From Sodiomyces alkalinus F11 (taxonomy: Eukaryota; Ascomycota; Sordariomycetes; Glomerellales; Plectosphaerellaceae), in the NCBI RefSeq assembly GCF_003711515.1, contig NW_021167083.1, positions 1,810,481 to 1,874,480 on the forward strand: DNA of 64,000 nt, written 5' to 3'. Position 1 is the stretch's first letter, and each line of letters begins with the position of its first letter. The notes under the pieces are model-generated. The model made no database searches and was not told the DNA's origin. It worked only from the letters and a program-made list of their open reading frames with translations. The position numbers and the translations under genes are program-made. This document shows positions 21,280 to 33,158 of this stretch, one piece after another.

Positions 21280-24200
21280 GAGGATCGCTACCTTATAGGT
21301 TATAGTAGCGTTATAGGTTATTAACTGCCTACTCTATCTACGCCTTATATTATTCCTTATGAGTAATAACGATATTGTTAACGTAAAAGAATAGAATTAA
21401 ACTATATCGTAGAAAATAACACGATTCTTACGGTATTATCTAGAATCCGCCCGCTAATAGGATAGCCGAGAAGTGCTTTTACTATAATAGCGGGGACTCC
21501 TTAAGTCTATATAACGCCTTTTTTAGGTGTAGATAACTCCTAAGGGCTAGAAAGCCTAGCGGCGGGTATATAAAGATATTATAGGAGAGGGGCGTGTGTA
21601 TAAACGCGTTTATAACGTTAAATTATAATAGTATAAGGTTAAATCGGGCGGCGATAGCTATTAACGCGCGGAATAACCGTCCGGCTAACGTTACTGCGTA
21701 TATCTCCTTAAGCGAGGATTAATACTACTAATCTTCTTATACTATAAGCCTTACCTTATATTTATATAGAAATCTATACTTATCGAACTTATATATTATT
21801 ACCTATATCGAATTAAGAACCTGATATCTATCTGCTACGGACGCCGGCACCCGTATCCACGACCCTATCTCCTTATAGCTCCGCAGGTAGTCTTCTTATA
21901 CCTATCGGAAACGGTGGCCGTAAGGGTGCGAGGGTATATCGTAAGGGTTTTTCGGAGGAGGAGGGAGGTCTTTACGGTGGTTCTTTACGGCCGCCGGGGT
22001 AACCGCCGGAGTAACCGCTAGGGTTATATTTCCCGAGATAGCCTCCCGGGTTATACTTCCGGTGGCTACCGCCGGGGCTATAGATTCGTTGGGTATCGTT
22101 AAGCGTTATTATAGCGCTATAGACGTGGACCTTTTTAACTGTAATTTAGTTAGCGGAGTCCTATTTAATATATATATATAGGGGGCGTAGCGGCTAGTAT
22201 TAAACGTAGTAACCTAATAGTCTTTTTGCTAGCTATCTCCTTACCGAATTGGTTACGCTTCTTTCTTTAATAGGAGCCCTATAGCCGTAGCTATAGGGGT
22301 ATTATAGCACCGTATTCCGTTATCCTAGAACCCTACGGCCGTAGGGGTATCACAGTTTCCTGATATAATAGCTGCTATTAGTGCTATAACCGATAGCGGG
22401 GTTACTAGTAGAGTAGAAAGTAGTGGATCGGGCGGATATAGACGGTGATTAGGCACTACACCGGCTAAATCACACTATTCGTGACCTAAATCTTATCCTG
22501 ATTAACTTAATATAGCCTCCTCTACCCTCTTACGGCCGGGTATTACGGACTATAACCTTAACGGTAAAGCCGTCGAGGAAGGGGATTCGGGGGCGTTTAT
22601 CCCCGGATCTAATAATTTAAAATAAGCAGTTATATAAAGGCGGGGGTCCTTAGCTTATACGTCCGTAAACGGCCGTGAATCTCTAGCCCTCTCCTGCTCG
22701 ATATAACTAATTAGGTCTTTTAATTACTCCTTAGTTAATTAACGGAGGTTATCCCTAAAGGCGTTAATATCGCCATTAAAAAAGGTATATTCGTTAAAAT
22801 CTATATCGCGCGTGCGAACAACGCGGTGGTAGCGCTAGCCTAGTACCTAGATACGGAAGATATTAGTGGAATCGTAGCTAACGAGGTAGCCGATATAGGC
22901 GCGGGGAGCGATACGATTTAATAGCTTATTCGCGCCCTTTTAGGCGTCCTTTATTATCGTGTACGCTTTATAGCCGTAAGCTCGAAGATATAATAAAATC
23001 GGCTTCCTTCTAAAGAGAACCTTATATAGCGTTTTCTAATCCTTTTACTGCCTTCGTAGCGTCCGGTTATAGACGTATATAGCCGTGAGAATAGCCTTAG
23101 GCTATATAAACGGCGGTAGTTTTACGTGGATATTTATCGTATAACCTTTTAAAATAACCATAGCAGTAGCGCGTTTAGTACCCCTGTTCTACGCTTAAGT
23201 ATCAGTAGTAGATACCTTTAAAAGGATACCCTTATCTCGCAGGAATTAGGTGATATCGTGGGATTAAGTTAGCTTATTATTAGATTCGAAAACGCGTACC
23301 TTATAGCCTAATTAGCGGTCTACCCAGGCGAGGAATTCTTTAATTATTACGAGGATATCCACTACTAGCTTACTTTTTATAATATAGGTGGCCGTAAAAC
23401 CACTAAAATAGTCGGTAAAACATATAAACCGTGAGTCCCCGTCGGATATTCGGTTAAAATCCGTGAAATTAATCGCCCACCGCTCCCCTATATAGACAGG
23501 TACGGTATAAGGGCGCCTACTAACTTACCGTTTAATCTTTATAAGCTCGTAGGTCTCGTAGTCGATAGTTATTAGTCCCTTTATTAAAACCCCCTACGTC
23601 TACTCTTCTAGGTGCCTAAGCGGTTTAGGGCTAGCGTGCCCTAGTCGTAGATACTATAAGATACTCTCCGTAGTGCGTAGATAGCGTATCGTCGATTTAT
23701 AGATAGCTTTTCGGGCGGAAGAAGAGCCTAGAAAAGTAGCCGTAGATTAGTTAGAGGGTATATATTTAATAACGGTTTAATTAAAGCGGTGACTTAGCTA
23801 GTATAATATAGATTTATCGGAACGCCGAATATAGTTATTTAGTGGCTTCTAATTCTACTAGTATCCTCGTAGTCGTAACTATTAGTTTAAGATTAAATTA
23901 TAGGTAAAATCCTCGTAGTATACAATATTTAATAGCCTAAAATCAAGGCCTCCTATTAGTCCGTTTAAACTAACGGTCACGTTACCGTAACCTTTAATAG
24001 ACAGGGATAGACTGCCGGCTACCACGTAGTCTCCCTATATAGCGGGTATAAAATCAGAAAAACGGGAAAAATCGTTAAAAATATAAATAGTAGCACCGGA
24101 ATCGAGGATAGCAGAGGCTCGAAGAGGGTAACTAGTAGTAGCGGTTCCTGCTATGAAGCTAGCGGCGTAGGAGACGCCGCTACGGACACTACTATAGTCG

Positions 24201-25557
24201 AGTCACGCCTCTTTAAGCTATACAGAGTCCCGGCTTATATCCTTCTTTACCTTCTTTACGGCGCATAGTTCTTCTACTTCCGTGCGTAGCGAGGGGTCGT
24301 ATTTAAGGATCTGTTAAACGGTTATTTTTGTGCTCTCGAAGGGTGTCTAATTGTTATATGCTATATCCGGGAATAGATAGAAGCAGGCGTTAATATCGTA
24401 GCCAGGCATAGCGTATACACGGCAGATCTACTCTTTTTATAGAGCAGATTAGCGGCGTTTAGAAGAGGAACGGTTAGCTAAAGCAGCAGAAGGTATAGCT
24501 GCAGGAGTCTTAGCTTTATTCTTCCCACGGCCACCCTTCTTAGGCTTAGTCGTGGTATTTAAGGTATCCTTACCCTTTTCGTTTCCGGTATACAGTGCCG
24601 GAAATACTATAGCGCGGTGGCTACCGTGTTTTCCTTAGTCTTTAAGTCTAGTATTAATATACTTCTAACTAAGGGTATAAAGATCTTCGGGTATAACTAC
24701 TTAGTTATCTATAAGGCGTCCCTCAGCCTTAGTCTAATCGCGGCCGGTATAGGGGCGTATACCTCTAAAGAAATTTTTAAATATATATATGTAGCGGGCT
24801 TCGAACCGGTATCTTTATAGCTTTATAGTAGTAGCTGCTATTTATCCAACCACTCCCCGAGCTTCTTAAGGCTATTCGCAGGATAATAAGTATACTCGAT
24901 ATACTCTTCGTGGGTATCGGTTTAGCGGGTGGCTAGGTACTAATCCGTATCGCGTTTAACGACATATACCTCGCGGGGTATACCTCCTTATAGTAGTTAT
25001 CTACGGCTTTAGTTAATAGTATTAATCTGCTAGGTTAGTATACTGTTAATCCTCTTTAGGTAGCTATCGTATTATGCTTATAGGATCTTCTAGCGCGCGA
25101 TTTCGACGTTATACGCCCTCTAGCCGGCCTCCGTAAGGTTAAGATATTATATAGGGGTACGCTTAGGCGTTATAGAGGGGAAAGAGTCGTAATTCGGTAT
25201 TATAGACTCCTCGGGGGATTAAGTCGGATCGACTAGGCAGAGAAACCTCTACACGTTATTATAAGTAGTAACCGATCCGTATAGGCATTGCCAGAGCTCC
25301 TAATCCTTATAGGTTTTATACGTAATAGGGCTAAGATACGATATCTTTACAGTTACGTAATAGAATTGTAAATGGTCGTAAAGTGTTATATAGAGGTTAT
25401 AGAATAGACTCGCTATATCGGCACGGTTATAATGCTTTAAATCGGTAGTAGTAAAGGTAATAGGGTAGGTAAAAATGGGTATATCTTCACTTAGTAAGTG
25501 AAACTCTTAATTGTCAGATAAAGCGTAGTTAAAATCGTTATAAAATAGGTTAAAATT
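21280..25557 (-). pseudogene. Copia-2 gag-pol main part (RIP-decayed)
   Basis: Minus strand, right to left. A basic Gag stretch (TTTKPKKGGRGKNK) lies near 24.5 kb. ILDSGATIYIFNDF near 24.1 kb is the Copia protease active site. GHASPKPLRHL near 23.6 kb is the start of integrase. An integrase core continues to about 22.8 kb. Reverse transcriptase runs to FYVNNIVI near 21.38 kb, where both Asp of YVDD have become Asn. The frame continues on the other side of Copia-1 at 4839. Confidence 0.86.
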
Positions 25558-25715
25558 TGATTGAGGTAATTGTGTATAATTGTAACTGTCTTAGACCGTC
25601 AGGGAAACGCTGCCACTGTATTTTATATGGTGCAGATTCTGTAAGCGTCTACCCGGATTGTACTCTTGGTAATCCGGCCTATTATGTAACCGAAAAGACT
25701 GTGGTCTGTTCGACA
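25558..25715 (-). repeat. 5' LTR of Copia-2
   Basis: This 158-bp LTR begins TGATTGAGG and ends TTCGACA on the plus strand. It is less mutated than its partner at 3659-3816. Confidence 0.82.
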
Positions 25716-25731
25716 GAGATCGCCGATTATA

Positions 25732-26547
25732 AGTCAGACCACCCCCCACCCGCCCACACCCCCTAGCCGCCCCCTAACCCACACTAAAAAAGGGGATTTC
25801 GTACCCCTGTTATTTTACTAACTGTAAAAGGAAACTCTATAAAATTAAGATAGTATATAGATCGTTATACAGTTACTATATATATAATTTTATATTTTCT
25901 ATATACTAAAGCTATAAGCTAGAATTAGACCTAGAAGTCACCTGTTAGTGCTATCTAATACTTTCTTAGTAAACCTTAACAGTATAGAAAATTCTATATT
26001 AAATTAACGGAACTAAGATACTATAGCTACTATATCTTAGAAATCTTTATAAATTATAGATTATCTGAAAGTAAAGTTAAATTCATAAAATATAGTACCC
26101 TTAATCTAATATACTAGAATTAAGTTTCTCCTATATTAAAGTTTACTAGGAGAAAAGCTTTTCTTAAATAACTTAAGAGCTAATATATAATATTAACTTA
26201 TAATTTATAATATAAACTATATCGAATGTTATAAGATTTTTAGGATATAGTAGCTATGGTATTTTAGTCCCGTTAATTTATTATAGAATTTTCTATTCTG
26301 TTAAGGTTTACTAAGAAACTATTTGACAGCACTAACAGGTGACTTCTAGGTCTAATTCTAGCTTATAGCTTTAGTATATAGAAAAAGTAAAGTTATATAT
26401 ATAGTAACCGTATAACGATCTATATACTATCTTAATTTTATAGAGTTTCCTTTATGGTTAGTGAAATAACAGGGGTATAAAATCCTCTTTTTTGGTGTGG
26501 TTTGGGGGGCGGTTAGGGGGTATGGGCGGGTAGGGGGTTGTCTGACT
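25732..26547. mobile_element. MITE-like foldback element with long terminal inverted repeats
   Basis: The two ends are long inverted copies of each other. The left arm begins AGTCAGACCACCCCCCACC; the right arm ends GGGTAGGGGGTTGTCTGACT. Each arm is about 320 bp and they surround an AT-rich centre of about 170 bp (roughly 26056-26224). TA on both sides (25730-25731 and 26548-26549) fits a TA target duplication, as for Tc1/mariner-pogo (Fot1-type) elements. It has no coding capacity. It starts 16 bp beyond Copia-2 and ends 424 bp before the TDP1 start codon. Confidence 0.82.
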
Positions 26548-26549
26548 TA

Positions 26550-26971
26550 TACGGTTATACCTAATAACCTCCTTAATATAACCCTCTTATTAGGCGGAAG
26601 TCCAGCACGCTATAGCGTGCAACAGGTTCTAAGGATAACTCTTTTCCTTATTTTCCCACTAAGGTACTTCGTACAAGGCGAGGAGGTGTACGTACCTTAG
26701 GCATGACGGGTGGTTTGCCACGTGATATCGCGTGGATATCGTGATTCAGATCATTCCATTTTAGGGGCACGTTCCAACCACCCAACAGGATCAATTCTGC
26801 CAACGAACCTAGAACCCGTCGTCCATGACAAGGGCTTATTCCATCCCGCCTCGCCTAATCTGGAGTCCTCAACTGCTTCTATGTGGGGAGTTTAGTCTGG
26901 TGCTCTCCTCCTTCGCAGACACGAGCAAAGTTGACAATAGAAACACTTCGGGACATCGTTCGTTTCTCATC
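26550..26971 (+). promoter_or_regulatory. TDP1 upstream region
   Basis: This is 422 bp between the foldback element and the TDP1 start. The first 150 bp still look repeat-derived and include the perfect palindrome GCACGCTATAGCGTGC. Composition turns ordinary after about 26700. I identified no core promoter element with confidence. Confidence 0.4.
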
Positions 26972-29356
26972 ATGCTTCCGATTGAAAATAATGAAAATTC
27001 CCACGCTGGCACACCGCTGGACCAAGACGCGAATGGCGGATACGATGAAGAAACCGCTCTGAGGCATGCTATTTCGTTGTCTCTTCAAGACGTAGGTCTT
27101 GCACCAGACACCCATGACGCAACAGTAGACCGCCAGGCGCCTGGTACCACTCTCCCGTCTACCGACTTTGGCGGTGTGCGACTGGACAGGAGAAAGATGG
27201 AAGAAGAGCGTCTTGCGAGACAGCGGAAGAGGACAGCTGACGAAGCTGGAATGAGTTGCTCCCCCCCCCGGCCGAAGCCCGCGATACACAAACCCTCGCC
27301 GCCCAGGGAGAGCCGGGGCACGAGACTCGCAACAGCGCATATTCCTCAAGTGTCCAAACACGATGCCACGCTACCCTTCGCACGTGGGGTCGTGAAAAGA
27401 ACTCGGGTTGCTGGTCTCACAAGAGGAACTGACGATATCACACTCGAAGAAATACTCGATAAAGAACGTCTGGAGATGGCTGTCCTGACGTCCTTCCAAT
27501 GGGATGAACAGTGGCTCTTGTCCAAGATAGACCCTGTCAGAACTCGTATGGTTCTCATCGCATATGCAAGCAGCGAAGCCCAGGTATGTGCCCTCACTCT
27601 GTGAAGGCTTTCGTGGTGCCTCCCTTTATATATATGGACGTGTACATATAGACATACAGGACAAAAGCCCTAGTGATGGACGTCGAGCGGTTGACGATAC
27701 CATAGAAGCAATCGATGCAGAACAACGTGCCATCCGATTGTATCAGGTTTTGTTTTCCCCCAATGGGTACTATGGGTCATCTGCACTCCAAACTGCAGAT
27801 ATTAAAGTTCGAGAGGCGAGTACAAAACGATCCTTATATTGGACGACATCAGGTACTAACAGGGGAAGATGGAAAAGTCACCTTCGTATCGTCATCCCAA
27901 CTGGCAATCTTGTTCCGTATGACTGGGGGGAGAGCGGTGAGCTCGAAAATGCAAGATCCATGTCAACCGATGCCTGCCGAACTGCCGCTGACACAGCACA
28001 GATGGTATTCCTCATTGACCTTCCTCGGCTTGGGGGTGCCGAAACTGTCGAGATCGCCGAAACATGTTTTCAAACCGAGCTGCTGCGTTTCTTGAGAGCA
28101 CAAAATCTCGACGAGAACATCGTTAAAAGTATTGGAAAATATGACTTCGCCGAGACGACTCGGTACCGCTTTGTTCACACCATGTAGGGTCGTTTATACC
28201 TTCTCGCTTCATGTCCAACACTGACAGATGTCGATGGTAGTGCCGGAAGTCATTCTGGCTCCGATCAGCCCTGGCAACATACGGGTAAGGACCTGACCCC
28301 CCGTATCTTGCGAGAGTTCTTGCCCCTAATGACATTTTCAGGCTATTGCGGTCTCGGAAAGGCTGTCACCTCCCTGGGGTTGGCCACGGAAAGACCCGTT
28401 ATCGTGGATTATGTGGTACGTAGCTTCACATGCTGATTTCGGACAGGGGAGGGATAGCTATGCTAAATGGCGGTTACCGCAGACCTCATCTTTAGGGTCT
28501 CTGAATCACTCGTATCTTGAATCAATTTATAATGCTTGCCAAGGTGAGTACAACCAATATCCGGCGACTGCCAATATGCATACGGAATAGTAACTCACGT
28601 AATTTTCAGGCGACACCGGTATGAAGGAGTACGAAGCTAGACAGCCCATGTCCAGGAGGCGCAAGGGGGAAGAGAACAGCGCGGGACACCAAGACGAGGA
28701 TTCTTCCCCCTTGGCCGACCTTTTCCGGATATACTTTCCTACAGAGTCCACCATCGCTAGCAGCCGTGGCGGCAGATCAGTTAGTTATAAGCGCGGAGGT
28801 CATGCGTGTGTTTTGCTGACATGATGTCCCCAGGCTTCTGGCACAATCTGCTTCCAGGAGAAGTGGTGGAAGTCGTCTACTTTTCCCCGCGAGTCAATGC
28901 GAGATTCAGTATGCACAAAGAGAGGAGTCCTGATGCACACCAAACTGATACTCGTGAGAGGGCGAGAACATGAAAGAAAGGCTGGCAGTCCAGCCTGGGC
29001 TTATATCGGCAGTGCAAACCTCTCGGAGAGCGCATGGTAAGGAGAACGCTCTGCTCCGTGTGACTATGCGGCCCGTCCATCCCTTTTTTCTTCTTTTTTT
29101 TCTCCTTAAAGTAAAAGCTAACAGAGACGACACCAGGGGTCGGTTGGTGAAAGATCGGGGTTCAGGTCAAGTAAAACTCAACTGTCGCAACTGGGAATGT
29201 GGTGTTCTGGTCCCTGCCACTTCCAGGGGAGAGTCAGGTATCGAGAAAGGCGACCCTATTGGGCTTCATACGTTCACCGGGACGGTGCCCGTCCCAATGC
29301 AGACGCCGGCAGCAGCCTACGGGGCAAGCAGCAGGCCGTGGTTCTTTTCACGGTGA
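26972..29356 (+). CDS. TDP1: Tyrosyl-DNA phosphodiesterase 1, ten exons
   Basis: TDP1 hydrolyses the bond between a stalled topoisomerase I tyrosine and the DNA 3' end, in the nucleus. Proposed exons: 26972-27583, 27706-27815, 27878-27950, 28002-28183, 28241-28284, 28342-28415, 28483-28543, 28610-28779, 28834-29036, 29137-29356; 582 residues, near the family's usual length. An N-terminal ubiquitin-interacting motif (26-40, ALRHAISLSLQD) precedes two HKD half-sites: H231/K233 in HLHSKL, and H477/K479 in MHTKL with N504 in GSANLSES. GNLVPYDWG and KYDF.ET.RYRFVHT are conserved, and the end TVPVPM..P..AYG..SRPWFF is typical. ATG 26972 is chosen because the family starts near the ubiquitin motif; an in-frame ATG at 26825 is the alternative. 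Introns 2 and 3 appear to use GC donors. Splicing was not verified. Confidence 0.9.
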
Positions 29357-32300
29357 TTGGTATACCGGTCGGATTTAACCCATGGGTCATGTATTTTAGA
29401 GTACTAATATGTCAGAAAGAACCGGTTACCATTTCAACCGGATGGATCTCGTCGCTTCCTTGCTGGCATGCAAACCAGTTTGCACGAATATCGAGTCCTC
29501 CCTAGCCAGACAGAAGGGCACCGCAATGGCATGCCACTCCGTAGTTGCTCTCTCTAACTTCCGACAATGCGCCAATCGAGTAGCAAAATTTCCTACATGA
29601 TATATATCAGTCTTCTCCAGGCTGTGCCGTGAAAGCAGGCTTTACTGCCGTAACCCCCCCAATCACGATGGGTACGAGGTTGCCGAAGGGTCGAGAAGGC
29701 ACTGATGTACCAAGCAGGTCCTCATCTGAATTGCGGATAACTGGCCGCCAATAAGCGAGGGTCTGGACTGCCCTAGAAGCAAGCCCAGCGCGGAGTACAC
29801 TACTTACTGAGTAGGAGAATAGCGCCGGCATGGGACTAAGGTGAAGTGGCCTGGCAGCGGGTAGCCCGGCTGGAAATCTCCGGAGATTTACAGATTAGCA
29901 CATGCCTTAGCTCGAAGGACGGCGTATCATATTGTTCCATTGTTGATAGAAGCAGGTGTGTGGACTGGAGCGTCCTTGGGCGTCCTTGGGTGTCCTCGGA
30001 TGGCCCCGGTCGAAAAATGCAACCAATAGGGAATTAGGTATAGCGGTCAGTCCCAACGCTCACTGCAGCATTACACGCATGGGATTATCATCACGTGACA
30101 TGGTGCTGAAGTGAGGCTTGCGTATATCTACCTACCTATCTAGTTCTGGAACAACTCGTATACGGTATCTGTTCATGCGTAACGGCGCAGAGGACAGAAT
30201 CACGTGGTGGGTATCTATTGAAGTCCTGGTTCTACTCTGGATTTCTTCTGGTGTTTTCGTACTCCCTATTGCCTTATTCCAATTAGGTACCCGGCCATGT
30301 TTGTTGTGGTGGACGAGGTACGTAGGATTTTTAGAGTTCCGTAGTCGTCGCAAGGGCCTGGCCGGACGCACACGCTAATTTCCGACAAGAAGCAGTCAAC
30401 GCGATTCACAAGCCATCGACAAACAGGTACATGTCGGTGGCGACTCTCGAGTATGGGTGGAAGGTCACCTTGCGGGTTTATTTTGCCCATGTTACCTATC
30501 TGTAGGCATCTTAGGGCTCGTACTCCCTTGGATACCACACTATATTAGTTCATCCCAGAAGGACGTGGCGTGACAGCAGACATGGTGTGACATAGGCAAG
30601 GGACATGCAGGGTAGGAGTGGTGAGACTCTGATACCGCGCCTGTTGGCAATTTTGCCCAACCTGCAGCCAGGATACCTCCCTACATGTATGCCTTATCCC
30701 AGGAAGACCGCGAATATTGAAGCTCTTCCAGGACCAAATTGTGGGAAACGCGTCTAATTGCGGACACAGCACGATGCGTCATTGATATGAGGTGCTCCGT
30801 CCTCTGTACATTTCTGTCGGGCGGGGGACAGGCCACCACAAAGATCAGTTGCTTCCAGGCTTTTGCGAAGACGCTTTGGCGGAACCATGTGAGTCTGGGC
30901 AAGCTGAACTACCGTATTCCGTGATCGTTTCCGCAAAAGTGTCGAAACACTCAACCTTTAGAATGTACAGAGTACCGAAAGTATTGTTCATCATACGGCC
31001 TTGCGATGTTAACGCCTCCTACACGCAGGCAGATACCTCTCCAATTGGCCCTACCTGTCAAGATCTCTGATGTTCTTCTAGTTACCTAGTATCTATTGAA
31101 TAGTCTGCTAATGATCTGTGTCCTTGATGGCCAATGCTTGCTATGTACTTTATATAGGTCTGCCTACCTTGGTCAGTCTTCTTCTATCATATGAATATAT
31201 CGTGGATGATCATCATGGGGGTGAAGTCGCGAACTACTTCATCACGAGCCCTGGTAGAAGGGCCCACATACCCCCGTCGATCTTCCCTATGAGCGGAGTG
31301 GGAGCGGCGGCAGCGTAGCCCGAGACCCACACCTCTAATTCTTCTTCGCGCTAGGAGCAAATGCCGTGTTGATCAGAGCCACAGCCCCCACTAGGTACTA
31401 ATTGGGCACGATCCGTAAGTCTTGCTCAGTCAAGTCACTTGCCTCTTCGAGCCGCCAGGTCTGTGCGGACTGCCCCGAGCCGGAGATTTGGAGTGACAAT
31501 GTCTTCAGACCATCATACCATTAATGCCTTAGGTAATTACACCAGGATCGATCGACACGAGCATGGCGTCTTAAGCTGGTTGGATACATGTGTACACCAC
31601 ATCAGAACACTGGGAGGCAAGGACCGTGGCTGTAGGCGAGAATGCCAGATGCCGTATCCCCTTCTTCATACTCCGGTACCTGAGTATCAGACAATGGGAG
31701 GCAAGGTGCGTTCTTCTGGATGTGGTCTATAGGGAAGAATGCCGGACTTCCTCCTTCGTTCCTACTTCCCCAGACGAAATGGGAGTCCCCGGTCCCCACC
31801 TCGCGAGGCAGGCGGGAGCCGCTGCCCTAAACTACCCACCGAGATACATCTTCAAGAGTTTTACGACGTTGTACGTGCCCATGCATTGGCCACACTATCT
31901 CTTTAAGGTACGTATATCTCAGGCGGTCCCTCTCGCCCGTGAATCCCGTCTCCCTTTGTCTTTCCATGCGCTCTCTCAACCCAAGTCATGGCCATGGCCA
32001 TGAAACGAAGTTAGTGAGCAATATGGTGTTGGAGCGCAGTCGATGAAGTAGAGGACATAGGTCGGAGGGTTAGGATGATTCTGGGGGGTGGATGGTCCCT
32101 TAGCACAGAAATTGGCACCGAGGATAGACCGTGGGTTTCCAGCCAGATACATACGTATGTACCGGTCACTTTCGATATATCCCCAGTACCCCTCCCTGGG
32201 CCGGATTTTCTCGCTGTGCAAGTTACCAAGGCAGGTATGCAGTACGCGACCATCCAGGTGGACGAAGTTCCTCGGTGGTCCGTACCTATGTGCCCATATG

Positions 32301-32450
32301 TGGCTGATATGCCCAAACTATCTCCCGAGTCTATACGGGAGTGCGGCGCGCAGAAGGCGTAAGGGGGGTTAAGGGCTCCCGGTTTTGGCTCCAAGGATGG
32401 AATACGGGACTCCTCCCTGTCTGTGGTGGTTCGCACTTCCCATGACTTAA
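29357..32450. other. 3-kb intergenic region, no supportable gene
   Basis: The region has ordinary base composition and no RIP signature. Many open frames of 60-140 codons lie on both strands and overlap one another, with no domain I recognise and no consistent splice pattern. Most of it lies upstream of the WOPR regulator, whose homologues often have long leaders and regulatory regions, so much of it may be promoter, leader or non-coding RNA; this is inference. A small 11-bp direct repeat (GCGTCCTTGGG) lies near 29970. Confidence 0.5.
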
Positions 32451-32819
32451 GAATCAAGCTACCACTTTACGTCTTCTTTTTTCGATACCTCTCAGGCAGG
32501 TCAGTTAGTTGGTCGATTGTTTCTTCCCATGCGGCAGGAGTCGAGGCAGCAAGAAGAATAAAACCAGATTTCTTCTCTCCTTTCCTGGATTTCAACTCCA
32601 CCACCCTCAAACAATCCGCTCGCATCAGCTCGTGCTCGACGGAAACCACTTTACTTCGTTCACTTGCTCGCCGGCTCTGTCCCCCGTTTTCTCTTCTACG
32701 TACTCCGTAGGGAGCTCACGTCTTCTACTTCCCCCTATCATCTCCTGCTTTGCTCTACTTTCTGTTCCGGGCCTCTACGTAAGACGGACGGTCCTCAGAC
32801 GGTCGAACTCTACACAGAC

Positions 32820-32856
32820 AACGTCCAGACAACGTCCAGACAACGTCCAGACAACG
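32820..32856 (+). repeat. 11-bp tandem repeat in WOPR gene leader
   Basis: Three exact copies of AACGTCCAGAC (32820-32852) and a partial fourth lie upstream of the WOPR start codon, probably in its 5' untranslated leader. Confidence 0.8.
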
Positions 32857-32953
32857 GCGACACAGACAACCTCTTCGGCGAACACCGCAGGAGAGACACT
32901 GTCTACAGGGACAACCTCCTAGGCCACGCCCTTCAGCAGACACTATTGCACCT

Positions 32954-32992
32954 CACCTCGTCACCTCGTCACCTCGTCACCTCGTCACCTCG
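32954..32992 (+). repeat. 8-bp tandem repeat in WOPR gene leader
   Basis: About five copies of CACCTCGT lie in the CT-rich leader upstream of the start codon. Confidence 0.8.
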
Positions 32993-33158
32993 ACTCACAT
33001 ATAATCCACCCAGAGTGATTCAGCGGTTGCAGCAGCTTCGCCCCAGCTCCTTTACCCTCTGTCGCCTCCCGTCCAAGGTTATACCCCGGGGCCTGTACAA
33101 CCAGGCCTCCCTCATCAGTCAACTCACCTATAACCTGTTCCAAAATCCTCTCTCCATC

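Larger units (their letters stand above)
3659..25715 (-). mobile_element. Copia-2: outer Copia retrotransposon, minus strand, split by Copia-1
   Basis: Terminal 158-bp direct repeats lie at 3659-3816 and 25558-25715. Minus-strand coding fragments lie on both sides of the inserted Copia-1: protease, integrase and most of reverse transcriptase on the right (25.5 to 21.3 kb), and the end of reverse transcriptase plus RNase H on the left (4.8 to 3.8 kb). Without the insertion and its duplicated target the element would be about 5.6 kb, normal for Copia. A purine-rich tract adjoins the left LTR on the minus strand, as expected for the 3' end. I found no matching target duplication at the outer ends (AGACT against GAGAT). 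Confidence 0.85.

Noticed and set aside
24617..24820. Open frame of 67 codons on plus
   Set aside because: It is antisense to the Copia-2 Gag/protease region and has no recognisable feature.
27936..27996. Canonical GTGAGC donor as the true TDP1 intron 3 start
   Set aside because: It can be joined in frame to an acceptor at 27996, but this would delete the conserved G-x-x-EN before MVFLIDLPRL. The GC donor at 27951 keeps it.
29357..32450. Many overlapping frames of 60-140 codons on both strands
   Set aside because: They overlap each other on opposite strands, none has a domain or a coherent splice structure, and many depend on non-ATG starts.
32664..33158. N-terminal extension of the WOPR protein from 32664
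   Set aside because: The frame is open but starts at a non-ATG codon, is low-complexity and contains the leader tandem repeats. WOPR proteins begin close to the domain, as from ATG 33159.
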